Source: Planctomycetaceae bacterium
GTDB taxonomy: Bacteria > Planctomycetota > Planctomycetia > Pirellulales > Thermoguttaceae
NCBI GenBank assembly: GCA_031282385.1
Contig: JAITDV010000656.1
Location: 1-12,938, forward strand
DNA length: 12,938 bases
Direction of reading: 5' to 3'
Shown: piece after piece, positions 6,570 through 12,938 of the stretch
Layout of the letters: each line of letters starts with the position of its first letter
Numbering within the stretch: the first letter of the stretch is position 1
Program-made: the position numbers and the translations under genes
Notes under the pieces: generated by a model
The model's database searches: none
Seen by the model: the letters and a program-made list of their open reading frames with translations, nothing else
What the model was told of the DNA's origin: nothing

Positions 6570-8012
6570 TTATGGGTTATATAGTGGTACTTCGGTTCTT
6601 GGCGGAGTGGTTGGTGGAATGGTACGGTTTGGTGGTGAAGTTATGTTGTGGGAAGTTGAGTGAGCGTGGTTTGGGCTTATTGGATTGTTGTTTGTTTGTG
6701 TTTGATCCTTAATTTCATGTTTCCAACCGCGTGGAACATCAGGATTGAAAAAGTCCCCGAATATGCCGTTGAATTTATTGACTCGCGGATTCTGCAACGT
6801 GTAAGTTGTGTACGATTTTTCATTCGGATCAATCCGTTTCAATGCCATTGCGTTTAACGTCCGTTTGTCCATCCGAATTTCAATTTTGATAAATTCTTGT
6901 TGATCTTCTGCCAGAAGCGGTACAGCCCAAAGCCAGATTTCTTTGTCTCGATAATCAGGATTAGTAACGATTTTCATACTGAATCTTTTTTTCATATCAA
7001 TCGCTTTTGCCCCGAAAATCAACGGAAATGGTCCATTTGCAATTGTACGATTCAAGACTTCGGGCGGCATTCTGTATTGTGTAACTTTTTTTGCTGGAAA
7101 ATCGTAAAAGAATAAAGATTGTCCGTCAATTATAGTTTTTTCTGCTGTTACGTTTGGGGTTATTTCAGGATTAATGTATTTTACTCGTTCTTTTTGCAGC
7201 CACTCGCCCTCAATATGATAAACAAACTTTCTCGGCGCAACATATTTGAAATATCCGAACATGATTTTCAACGGTTTTAGTTGAGGTTCGCTGCTTGTTA
7301 CCGGCGGCGACAACGGATTTGTCGGATCATAAAAGAAAGCGTTGAAGTCAACCTCATAATTATTAACAGTCTCGCTGTATCTCTCCCACCGCAACAAAAA
7401 ATCATCAAGCTCTCTTTGCTCTTCCTGCTTCAGAACAAACGGATGAACCCGAACAACCGGCACCGAACGACCAACATGACGCCCCGCATCCGCAACTTGA
7501 ACAATGCCGTTACCTGGATTATTTATTGTAGTATTGTTGCCGTTATTGCCGCCAACTCCATAAAGAGGTAATTTGCCGTTGGGAGTGGTTGTGGGTTGGT
7601 TGTGTGGTTGAGTTGGATTGGGCTGGTAGAGTCCGTGATTGGGATGTAGTGGTTGTGTTGGCGGTGTGAGGTTAGTTGGGTAAGGAGAATTGAATCCGGG
7701 AGTGGGTTGTGTTGGCGGTTGTGTTGGCGAGTTTTGATATGTCAAGACGCCGTTAGAGGTAATACTTTTTAGTTGAGTCTGCATTGGTTGTGTCTGCAAT
7801 GTTCCGCTATTGATTGGTTGTGGATTAATGTACGGCGAAAATGGTTGGGTTTGTATGGGTTGGTTTTTTATTGGCGTATTGGGTTGGTGTGGTTGTAATG
7901 GTAATTCGTTTACGGGTTGGTAAGGTTGGGAGTAATTTGGCGATTGTTGGGCAAAAGTAATCGTAACGAATAATAACGTGATTCCGGTAAATAATGTAAA
8001 TGTAAGTTTCAT
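6570..8012 (-). CDS. Secreted TIGR03009 family protein, planctomycete-type
   Basis: Product of 480 residues with a signal peptide at 1-21 (MKLTFTLFTGITLLFVTITFA). A long Pro/Gln/Asn/Thr-rich low-complexity stretch covers about 22-170, and a conserved globular domain about 172-430. The domain opens with FVLKQEEQRELDDFLLRWE (192-210), includes EVDFNAFFYDP (220-230) and YFKYVAPRKFVYHIEGEW (254-271), and closes with YTTYTLQNPRVNK (401-413). This pattern matches TIGR03009, a family known essentially from Planctomycetes and related to the LolA/LolB-like beta fold. The biochemical role is unknown; a periplasmic or surface role is likely from the signal peptide. The C-terminal tail (about 436-480) is again Asn/Thr/Pro-rich. 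It is the only minus-strand gene here, with no operon partner. The ATG lacks a Shine-Dalgarno. Confidence 0.82.
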   Translation of the reverse strand: MKLTFTLFTGITLLFVTITFAQQSPNYSQPYQPVNELPLQPHQPNTPIKNQPIQTQPFSPYINPQPINSGTLQTQPMQTQLKSITSNGVLTYQNSPTQPPTQPTPGFNSPYPTNLTPPTQPLHPNHGLYQPNPTQPHNQPTTTPNGKLPLYGVGGNNGNNTTINNPGNGIVQVADAGRHVGRSVPVVRVHPFVLKQEEQRELDDFLLRWERYSETVNNYEVDFNAFFYDPTNPLSPPVTSSEPQLKPLKIMFGYFKYVAPRKFVYHIEGEWLQKERVKYINPEITPNVTAEKTIIDGQSLFFYDFPAKKVTQYRMPPEVLNRTIANGPFPLIFGAKAIDMKKRFSMKIVTNPDYRDKEIWLWAVPLLAEDQQEFIKIEIRMDKRTLNAMALKRIDPNEKSYTTYTLQNPRVNKFNGIFGDFFNPDVPRGWKHEIKDQTQTNNNPISPNHAHSTSHNITSPPNRTIPPTTPPRTEVPLYNP

Positions 8013-8059
8013 TTCTAATTTGAAAGTTGAATAGTTAAATTATCATGCCAATTTGCTAT

Positions 8060-8097
8060 ACCGAACACGTTTTAGAATTCGGTAACACGAATGTGTT
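8060..8097 (-). promoter_or_regulatory. Two small hairpins upstream of the TIGR03009 gene
   Basis: ACCGAA (8060-8065) pairs with TTCGGT (8078-8083), and immediately next to it AACAC (8084-8088) pairs with GTGTT (8093-8097). They lie about 50-85 nt upstream of the gene start and could form a leader structure. No convincing promoter hexamers were found around them. Confidence 0.25.
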
Positions 8098-8106
8098 AAA
8101 GCGGGC

Positions 8107-8204
8107 GGCGGTAAAGGAAATTTAAAGTGTGAACAGTTTAAATAATCCGAAACTCAAGTGTGAACAATTCTAAACTGTTCACACTTGAATTTTCCTTTAC
8201 CGCC
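8107..8204. repeat. Head-to-head HR 5' ends forming a large inverted repeat
   Basis: The left arm 8107-8140 (starting GGCGGTAAAGGAAATTTAAA) is a near-perfect reverse complement of the right arm 8171-8204, the 5' end of copy E. The 30-nt centre holds a third box. CAAGTGTGAACA (8155-8166) pairs perfectly with TGTTCACACTTG (8176-8187) across 9 nt. Thus three copies of the same 5' box lie within 100 nt in two orientations. The left arm lacks the hairpin and 3' part. Confidence 0.75.
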
Positions 8205-8275
8205 GTTTGCTTACCTATCGGAAAGCAGGCTTTTATGCTCTTGAGTCAGGCAATTTATAGTACGAGCAGTATATA
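8171..8275 (+). repeat. HR repeat copy E
   Basis: Full copy: 5' box TAAACTGTTCACACTTGAAT, linker TTTCCTTTACCGCC, a 26-nt hairpin at 8205-8230 (arms GTTTGCTT and AAGCAGGC, loop ACCTATCGGA, two pairs G-U in RNA), then CTTTTATGCTCTTGAGTC and CAATTTATAGTACGAGCAGT. Confidence 0.85.
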
Positions 8276-8526
8276 CCTTTTCTGCGTAAACTTGACATGC
8301 CGCTGATGGCAATATCGCGCATGGTACAAATTTTGCCAAAACAAGTAAAGAGGAATTTCTCAGAAAAAATCCAAATGCAAAAACTTGAGGCAATGTTTCA
8401 AAAGATTGATTCTTTTGCTAATTTTCATTTTTTTATTATTTTTGATAGAAAATTGTGATAATTTTTGCTTTTTTTGTAACTGTAACCTAAAATCGTTTAG
8501 TTGTCTGGCAGTTCGTCGAAATCATT
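8276..8526. other. AT-rich spacer between HR copies E and F
   Basis: No gene I would defend. A 53-codon plus-strand frame runs from the ATG at 8297 to the TGA at 8456-8458 (begins MPLMAISRMVQILPKQVKR), ending in an AT-rich Phe/Ile-rich tail. It has no ribosome site and no recognisable family. A small TGCC/GGCA hairpin is at about 8298-8311. Confidence 0.3.
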
Positions 8527-8631
8527 TTGTACAGTTTACGCTTTAAATTTCCTTTACCGTCGCCAGCTTATTTATTGACAAGCAGTCTTTTACGCTTTTT
8601 AATCACGCAATTTATAGTACGTGCGGTATGT
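8527..8631 (+). repeat. HR repeat copy F, degenerate
   Basis: The order of parts is kept: a 5' box-like segment, AATTTCCTTTACCGTC, arms GCCAGCTT (8562-8569) and AAGCAGTC (8580-8587), TTTTACGCTTTTTAATCACG, then CAATTTATAGTACGTGCGGTATG. The stem has two mismatches and the loop has changed, so the fold is weakened while the 3' box stays well conserved. It ends about 44 nt before the gene at 8675. Confidence 0.7.
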
Positions 8632-8660
8632 AATGCGGATTAGCAAAAAGACATTAAATT

Positions 8661-8664
8661 AGGA
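8661..8664 (+). promoter_or_regulatory. Possible Shine-Dalgarno of the secreted coiled-coil gene
   Basis: AGGA lies 10 nt before the ATG at 8675, separated by an A-rich run. It is one of the few plausible ribosome sites in the window and supports that start, as does the signal peptide that begins there. Confidence 0.4.
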
Positions 8665-8674
8665 TGTAAAAAAA

Positions 8675-9754
8675 ATGAGATTATTAACTTTTATTTTGTG
8701 TATATTTTTAGCGGTATTGTTTCCGGCAATTTGTTTTGGTCAATTTTTATCGCCGCTTTATCCGCGGCGTCCGCAATTTCATGAGTTTGATCCTACAGGT
8801 GAATTTGATTTTCACGCGGGAATTCATTCGGGGTCGTGGACGTTGCGGCGGCAACAGATTCTTGAGTTGGAGAGCAAAGACCCGCATCGGAGTTGTAGTG
8901 ATCCGTATTGTCAACGTTGTTCAAAGCATCTTGCTGATTACGGACACGAATACCAATACATTCACGGACCAAGCCAAGCGAATTTTTGGTATCGCAACAC
9001 TTGGAAAGATATTGCTCCGGCAGTTAAACGCGGTTATGACGAACATAGCTATACGTACATGAAACGCGGTTGCCCGGCGGCAACTATGAGTTGGGAATAT
9101 CAGCAAGTTTTGAATCATGCAATCTGGGAACAATTACAGGCTCGCAACGCTGCTGAAATTGCGAACGCGGCGAAAATGCGGGTGGATAATTTGAAGGAGT
9201 TGTACGATAAGTCCGCAAGTCGGCTTGAGGAATCAAAAGCAGCGTGGGATTATCAAGTAGAAAACGGTGTGTGTTTTTCTGCAATTTGTGATAGCGTAAA
9301 AGTTACATGTGATAGCGTAAAAGTTACAGAAACAGCTACGCGCAAGAAGAAAGTCGGGATAAGAAAATCGAGCAAAAATTATTTGGTTGATTCTTGTGAG
9401 CATGAATTGCAGTCGAGTTGTGAGTATTGTCTTGTTCAAGCTAAGTATCTGAAGGATGCTGCGTATTTGCGTGAAGTTGGTATTGTTTTGGCTGAGGCGG
9501 AGGCGGAGGCTGCAAGGGCGGAGAAGTTTGCTGCGGAGTGGGCGGAGATTGCCAAATTGAGCAAGCCGGATGCGAATATTGCGACGCGTTTCAAAAGAAT
9601 TCACCACAAGCCGCCGCGTTATCAGGAAGTTTTTGCTGCTGAAGGAAAGAAAGTTGACGACATGTACAGGGGAGATAAACAGGACAAAGAAACGACGACG
9701 AATACCGCAACTACACAACCCGAAAATACGAATAAAACGACTAAAGCAGAATGA
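8675..9754 (+). CDS. Secreted Cys-containing coiled-coil protein, unknown function
   Basis: I do not recognise this 359-residue protein. It has a clear signal peptide (about residues 1-22, MRLLTFILCIFLAVLFPAIC). A tryptophan/tyrosine-rich N-terminal part holds a cysteine cluster C74, C79 and C82 (CSDPYCQRC), which could bind metal or form disulfides. Two Ala/Glu-rich helical stretches at about 155-192 and 255-296 look like coiled coils; the second contains an AEAEAEAARAEK run. Further cysteines are at 133, 200, 205, 212, 241, 249 and 252. The C-terminal tail (about 335-359) is Thr/Asn/Lys-rich and probably disordered. Residues 205-218 are a duplicated heptad CDSVKVT from an exact DNA tandem repeat. 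C20 at the end of the hydrophobic stretch is followed by FG, not a classic lipobox. The gene stands alone between HR copies F and G. An envelope or periplasmic location is inferred from the signal peptide. Confidence 0.75.
   Translation: MRLLTFILCIFLAVLFPAICFGQFLSPLYPRRPQFHEFDPTGEFDFHAGIHSGSWTLRRQQILELESKDPHRSCSDPYCQRCSKHLADYGHEYQYIHGPSQANFWYRNTWKDIAPAVKRGYDEHSYTYMKRGCPAATMSWEYQQVLNHAIWEQLQARNAAEIANAAKMRVDNLKELYDKSASRLEESKAAWDYQVENGVCFSAICDSVKVTCDSVKVTETATRKKKVGIRKSSKNYLVDSCEHELQSSCEYCLVQAKYLKDAAYLREVGIVLAEAEAEAARAEKFAAEWAEIAKLSKPDANIATRFKRIHHKPPRYQEVFAAEGKKVDDMYRGDKQDKETTTNTATTQPENTNKTTKAE
9287..9328 (+). repeat. Exact 21-bp tandem duplication inside a gene
   Basis: Two identical 21-nt units lie at 9287-9307 and 9308-9328, each coding CDSVKVT in frame. 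The absence of any difference between them suggests a recent slippage event or an active length polymorphism. Confidence 0.9.
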
Positions 9755-9779
9755 TGAAAGATTGAAAATTGGTGCTATT

Positions 9780-9882
9780 TAAACTGTTCACACTTGAATT
9801 TTCATTTACTGTCGCCTGCTTATCTACCTGAAAGCAGGCTTTTACGCTCTTGAGTAAGGTAATCTATAGTACGCGCAGTGTG
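9780..9882 (+). repeat. HR repeat copy G
   Basis: This copy starts 26 nt after the stop at 9754. It has the 5' box TAAACTGTTCACACTTGAAT, TTTCATTTACTGTC, a perfect 8-bp stem GCCTGCTT/AAGCAGGC at 9814-9839 with changed loop ATCTACCTGA, then CTTTTACGCTCTTGAGT and a 3' box with AATCTATAGTACGCGCAGTG. Stem plus T run could serve as a terminator for the preceding gene. Confidence 0.82.
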
Positions 9883-10274
9883 CAAATTAAGATTTATGGA
9901 ATGGGTTTAGTTATGCAATTTTTCTTAATTTTTGTTTGATATTTTGGGATGTTGGAAGTTTGTGTAGTGGTTGACAGTGTATTTTTCCTGTATATAATCC
10001 CAAGCCGTTTTTGCTGCGTTTGGGGTTGTTTTGGGGCAACAATACATTAAATTTTTTGGTGGTTTGCCGAAAATTATTATTTAGTTAGTTGACTTAAACG
10101 TATTGGAACTGCAAGTTTCTGCGGCTTGTTTTGTAAGTTAAATTAGGCGACTGGTGTTTGGGACTGTTCGCACTTGAATTTTTTTGGTATTGTGTGCGGG
10201 TTTATTTATTTTGAGGCTCGTGTTTCTAGGGTGTGATCGGTGTGCTGGTTTCCGTTACAGTAAAGGTGCTGTCA
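9883..10274 (+). other. Long leader and spacer before the ketoacyl synthase
   Basis: About 390 nt without a convincing gene. It contains the promoter at 9971-9998, a possible weak hairpin just after it (CCCAA near 10000 with TTGGG near 10022), and a solo HR 5' box at 10162-10181 (GACTGTTCGCACTTGAATTT). Transcription from the promoter would give a leader of about 270 nt. An open frame from a GTG at 10233 runs into the fabF frame but is not needed. Confidence 0.45.
9971..9998 (+). promoter_or_regulatory. Consensus sigma70-type promoter
   Basis: A perfect -35 TTGACA (9971-9976) and a perfect -10 TATAAT (9993-9998) are separated by 16 nt. It points to the ketoacyl synthase gene and lies about 270 nt upstream of its start. 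It is the best promoter match I found in the window. Confidence 0.6.
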
Positions 10275-11528
10275 ATGTTGCGGCGTGTTGTGATTACGGG
10301 GATGGGGGTGGTTAGTCCTGTTGGTGTTAGGTTGAACAATTTTTGGGACGCGATCAAGACGGAGAAGTGTGGTATTGCCGAGATCACACGTTTTGATGCG
10401 TCGAGGTTACCGTGTCGAGTTGCGGGCGAAGTCAAAAATTACAACGGCGAAGATTATTTTGACAGGCGGACGGTATTGAGGACGGCGATGTTTTCGCAAT
10501 TTGCGATGATTGCGGGTAAGGAGGCGTGGGAAGATTCAGGATTGGATAAATTCAAGTTTGAAGACCCGGATCGTTGTGGTGTGCTTTTGGGCAACGGGGT
10601 TGGCGGGCTTGAGATAGATGATGAATCTCATCGAAGGTTAATTGAAAAAGGTCCGTCAAAGATTCCGGCGATGACTATTCCAAAGATGATTTGTAATGAA
10701 GCTGCCGGCAATTTGTCGATTTATCTTGGGATTCGAGGTTCTGCGCATGTGATTGTTACGGCTTGTGCGTCGAGTTGTGATGCGATAGGTTTTGCGATGG
10801 ACAGGATACGTTGCAACAGGGCGGATGTAATGTTGAGTGGCGGGGCGGAGAGTGCGACGACGGAATATGGGGTTGGCGGTTTTAGTCAAATCAATTCGCT
10901 TAGTACAAATTTTAATGCCACGCCATCTCGCGCGTCGCGTCCTTTTGACAAGAACCGAGACGGATTTGTATTGGGTGAGGGGGCGGGGATACTTGTACTT
11001 GAGGAGTTAGAGCATGCTAAGAGGCGGGGGGCGAAAATTTATGCGGAACTTGTTGGATATGGTGCGAGTGAGGATGCTTATCATATTACTGCGCCGTGTC
11101 CAGATGGCGAAGGCGGAACGAGGGCTATACGTTTGGCGATTCGTGATGCGGGTTTGCGAATGACGGATATTGATTATATCAACGCACACGGGACTGCAAC
11201 TCCGACGAATGATCCAATTGAAACCGCAGCTATAAAAGCGGCTTTTGGTGATCACGCTTACAAGCTTGCGGTAAGTTCTACAAAGGGTATGACTGGGCAT
11301 ACTCTTGGTGCAGCCGGCGGGATTGAGGCAATTATTACGGTATTGGCAATTCGTGATAACTTCTTCCCAGCAACAATTAATCTGGACGAACCGGATCCGC
11401 TTTGTGATCTGGATTACGTTCCGAACAAGGGACGCAACGGTACGATCAATGCGGCTATATCTATGTCATTGGGATTTGGCGGGCATAATAGTGTCTTGGC
11501 AATGAAAAAATATCAACCGACGATTTGA
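10275..11528 (+). CDS. fabF: Beta-ketoacyl-ACP synthase II (FabF type)
   Basis: Condensing enzyme that elongates acyl-ACP with malonyl-ACP in fatty acid synthesis. From the ATG at 10275 the product is 417 residues, the usual FabF length, beginning MLRRVVITGMGVVSPVG. The thiolase-fold triad is complete: C164 in TACASS, H305 in NAHGTATPTND and H342 in KGMTGHTLGAAGG, with K337. The C-terminal FGGHNSVLAMKK (401-412) is also typical. This start is preferred over an in-frame GTG at 10233 because AAAGGTG (10262-10268) sits 6 nt before it and the N-terminus then aligns with the family. No acyl carrier protein or other fab gene is adjacent, so it may be a stand-alone paralogue, perhaps for a special lipid. 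The gene is visibly richer in G and C than its neighbours, most of all compared with the methyltransferase downstream. Confidence 0.93.
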   Translation: MLRRVVITGMGVVSPVGVRLNNFWDAIKTEKCGIAEITRFDASRLPCRVAGEVKNYNGEDYFDRRTVLRTAMFSQFAMIAGKEAWEDSGLDKFKFEDPDRCGVLLGNGVGGLEIDDESHRRLIEKGPSKIPAMTIPKMICNEAAGNLSIYLGIRGSAHVIVTACASSCDAIGFAMDRIRCNRADVMLSGGAESATTEYGVGGFSQINSLSTNFNATPSRASRPFDKNRDGFVLGEGAGILVLEELEHAKRRGAKIYAELVGYGASEDAYHITAPCPDGEGGTRAIRLAIRDAGLRMTDIDYINAHGTATPTNDPIETAAIKAAFGDHAYKLAVSSTKGMTGHTLGAAGGIEAIITVLAIRDNFFPATINLDEPDPLCDLDYVPNKGRNGTINAAISMSLGFGGHNSVLAMKKYQPTI

Positions 11529-11602
11529 TTTTTTGATTACGGCTAAATTTTTTTTGTTTCGGGGCGGGGTTATTTTTGTTTTTCTTGTCAAGTTTGAGTT
11601 GA

Positions 11603-11677
11603 ATGGAGTCGTGTGTCAAGGAGATTGATGCTTTTTTGCCATTGGAACTTCGCAAAACAAGAAATTCGGTAAATTAA
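11603..11677 (+). other. Possible 24-codon upstream ORF before the methyltransferase
   Basis: An ATG frame at 11603 encodes MESCVKEIDAFLPLELRKTR plus four more residues and stops 7 nt before the methyltransferase ATG. A second, overlapping frame starts at 11628 four nucleotides after a perfect AAGGAG (11618-11623) and encodes only 14 residues. Either could be a leader peptide or chance. No family is recognised. Confidence 0.2.
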
Positions 11678-11684
11678 ATACAGT

Positions 11685-12893
11685 ATGGAATTATTACAGG
11701 ACAAATTGAATGTTTCAGCAAAGAAGCGGTCTAATATCTTTAATTGGCGAGGACAATTTACGCCGGAATTTGTAGAATATATACTCCAAAACTTTTCTAA
11801 AAAGGGTGATTTTATCCTTGACCCGTTTTCAGGTAGTGGGACTGTTTTACAGGAAGCCGCCCGACACCATTTAAGAGCAACAGGCATTGAAATTAATCCG
11901 GCGGCTTATGCTATGAGCAAGTTTTTTACCTTTTGCAATATGGATTATTCTGAAAAATTAAATTGTTACAACAGATTTGAAGAAAAGGTAAGCAGGTATT
12001 TGAATAGTTTAAATGGACAAATGGTATATAACGATAGTCCAGATTATCGGTTAGCTTATGCAAATTTACTTGATTGCGCAGATAAATTAAATTCTGCATT
12101 GTCAAATAAGCAAGAAAAAATCTTATTGTTGAATTTGCTATTCAAATCTGAAAAAGATAAATCTTTGACTTTAAGAAATTCCATTTATAAATCATTGCTG
12201 TATATAAAAAATGCACTTCTCGAGTTGTCTTATTCTGAAGAACCTATAAACGCTTTGCTTAATGATTCTCGAAGTGTTGGTAACGAATATCCCGAACAAG
12301 TTGATTTAATATTAACTTCCCCACCTTATATTAATGTTTTCAATTATCACCAAAACTTCCGTGCAATTGTAGAAACCTTTCAATTTAATATTCTAAAAGT
12401 TGCTCACAGTGAATTTGGTTCAAACAGAAAAAACAGGAGCAACCGGTTTAAAACCGTAGTTCAATATTGTCTTGATATGGAAATGGCTATACGGAGTTTT
12501 TGGCAATCAATGAAACCCAATGGCACAATTATATTGATATTGGGTCGGGAATCAAATGTAAGGAGTACTCCGTTTTATAATGGACAAATGGTAATAGAAA
12601 TTTTATCTGCCTCAAAAGGATTCTCTAATATTCAAATTCTTGAAAGAAAATTCATTAATAAATTTGGAACTGATATTAAGGAGGATATTATCATTGCAAC
12701 GAAAACAAATACTTTGTCGGATGTTTTTTGTGGTAGAAATATTGCGCTCAAGCATCTTGACAAAGCATTGATAACAACTCAAAATGGTGTTTATTCCGAC
12801 ATCAAGGAGGCAATAGATTTCATTAACGAAATAGAACCGTCCCCAATGTTTAATCCTAAAAAAATTATCAAAAATGAGCAATACACCGCATAG
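11685..12893 (+). CDS. DNA amino-methyltransferase (N4-cytosine or N6-adenine)
   Basis: S-adenosylmethionine-dependent enzyme that methylates an exocyclic amino group in a DNA recognition site, probably the protective half of a restriction-modification system. The 402-residue product has a motif X-like N-terminus (NWRGQFTPEFVEYIL, 20-34), the SAM-binding motif I DPFSGSGT (46-53) followed by GIEINPAAY (67-75), and catalytic motif IV TSPPY (211-215). About 160 residues separate motif I from motif IV and may hold the target-recognition region, giving the order X, I, variable, IV. TSPPY is common in N4-cytosine enzymes but also occurs in N6-adenine ones, so the base is undecided. Composition is much more AT-rich than in fabF, which suggests horizontal acquisition. 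The stop overlaps the next gene by 20 nt. Confidence 0.85.
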   Translation: MELLQDKLNVSAKKRSNIFNWRGQFTPEFVEYILQNFSKKGDFILDPFSGSGTVLQEAARHHLRATGIEINPAAYAMSKFFTFCNMDYSEKLNCYNRFEEKVSRYLNSLNGQMVYNDSPDYRLAYANLLDCADKLNSALSNKQEKILLLNLLFKSEKDKSLTLRNSIYKSLLYIKNALLELSYSEEPINALLNDSRSVGNEYPEQVDLILTSPPYINVFNYHQNFRAIVETFQFNILKVAHSEFGSNRKNRSNRFKTVVQYCLDMEMAIRSFWQSMKPNGTIILILGRESNVRSTPFYNGQMVIEILSASKGFSNIQILERKFINKFGTDIKEDIIIATKTNTLSDVFCGRNIALKHLDKALITTQNGVYSDIKEAIDFINEIEPSPMFNPKKIIKNEQYTA

Positions 12894-12938
12894 AGAAAAA
12901 TTGATTGCAGCGATAGACAATCCAAAAGCAAATCAAGA
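12874..12938 (+). CDS. Start of a gene overlapping the methyltransferase, truncated by window
   Basis: An ATG at 12874, in another frame inside the last codons of the methyltransferase gene, opens a frame (MSNTPHREKLIAAIDNPKAN...) that stays open to the window edge. The 20-nt overlap implies translational coupling. A cognate restriction endonuclease or other partner subunit is the natural expectation by position. The 21 visible residues are too few to identify it. Confidence 0.6.
   Translation, partial: MSNTPHREKLIAAIDNPKANQ

Noticed and set aside
8211..8393. Minus-strand 60-codon frame
   Set aside because: Its C-terminal half lies inside HR copy E, and no ribosome site or family is visible.
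8297..8458. 53-codon plus-strand frame between HR copies E and F
   Set aside because: No ribosome site, AT-rich tail and no recognisable family; left as a note in the spacer entry.
1..9882. HR repeats as a CRISPR array or integron attC array
   Set aside because: Copies are long, irregularly spaced, in both orientations and separated by genes; there are no regular spacers, no cas or integrase genes, and no attC core sites.
10233..10274. GTG at 10233 as fabF start
   Set aside because: It would add 14 residues not expected in FabF, while the ATG at 10275 has AAAGGTG at proper spacing and the canonical N-terminus.
1..12938. tRNA or rRNA genes
   Set aside because: No T-loop-like or conserved rRNA segments were seen on either strand by eye.

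Overview
The window looks like a chromosomal segment of a low-to-medium GC bacterium of the Planctomycetota. The main clue is the minus-strand gene at 6570-8012, whose product matches the planctomycete-restricted TIGR03009 family. Most starts also lack a clear Shine-Dalgarno, which is common in that phylum. A host-associated lineage is possible but cannot be shown from the sequence. All other genes are on the plus strand.

Layout. 1-624: intergenic DNA with two copies of an interspersed hairpin repeat (called HR here), a palindromic MITE-like element flanked by TA, and a long hairpin just before the first gene. 625-5559: a GT4 glycosyltransferase, a threonine ammonia-lyase with a C-terminal ACT domain, a NodB-type polysaccharide deacetylase and a FemAB/CelD-like GNAT acyltransferase. 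The first, third and fourth would fit one envelope or extracellular polysaccharide pathway; the ammonia-lyase is an amino-acid enzyme lying among them. The genes are separated by 100-230 bp gaps, two of them filled by HR copies, so this is not a tight operon. 5560-6569: about 1 kb of AT-rich DNA with an inverted-repeat remnant, a broken small gene (in-frame TAA at codon 10) and a second MITE whose left edge supplies that gene's final stop codon. 6570-8012: secreted TIGR03009 protein, minus strand. 8013-8674: repeat-dense intergenic DNA. 8675-9754: secreted Cys-containing coiled-coil protein of unknown function. 9755-10274: HR copy, a consensus sigma70-type promoter and a long leader. 10275-11528: FabF-type ketoacyl-ACP synthase. 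11685-end: a much more AT-rich restriction-modification-like module, with a DNA amino-methyltransferase overlapping the start of another gene cut by the window edge.

The most unusual content is in the non-coding DNA. The HR family (about 105 bp) has six copies that retain the hairpin region (one of them degenerate), one copy cut by the window edge, one strongly diverged candidate and several solo end boxes, in both orientations and only between genes. Two inverted copies bracket the deacetylase gene. The second family has terminal inverted repeats of about 17 bp next to TA dinucleotides and a 26-bp internal stem. I do not recognise either family. No transposase gene lies in the window, so both would have to be moved in trans or be old and fixed.
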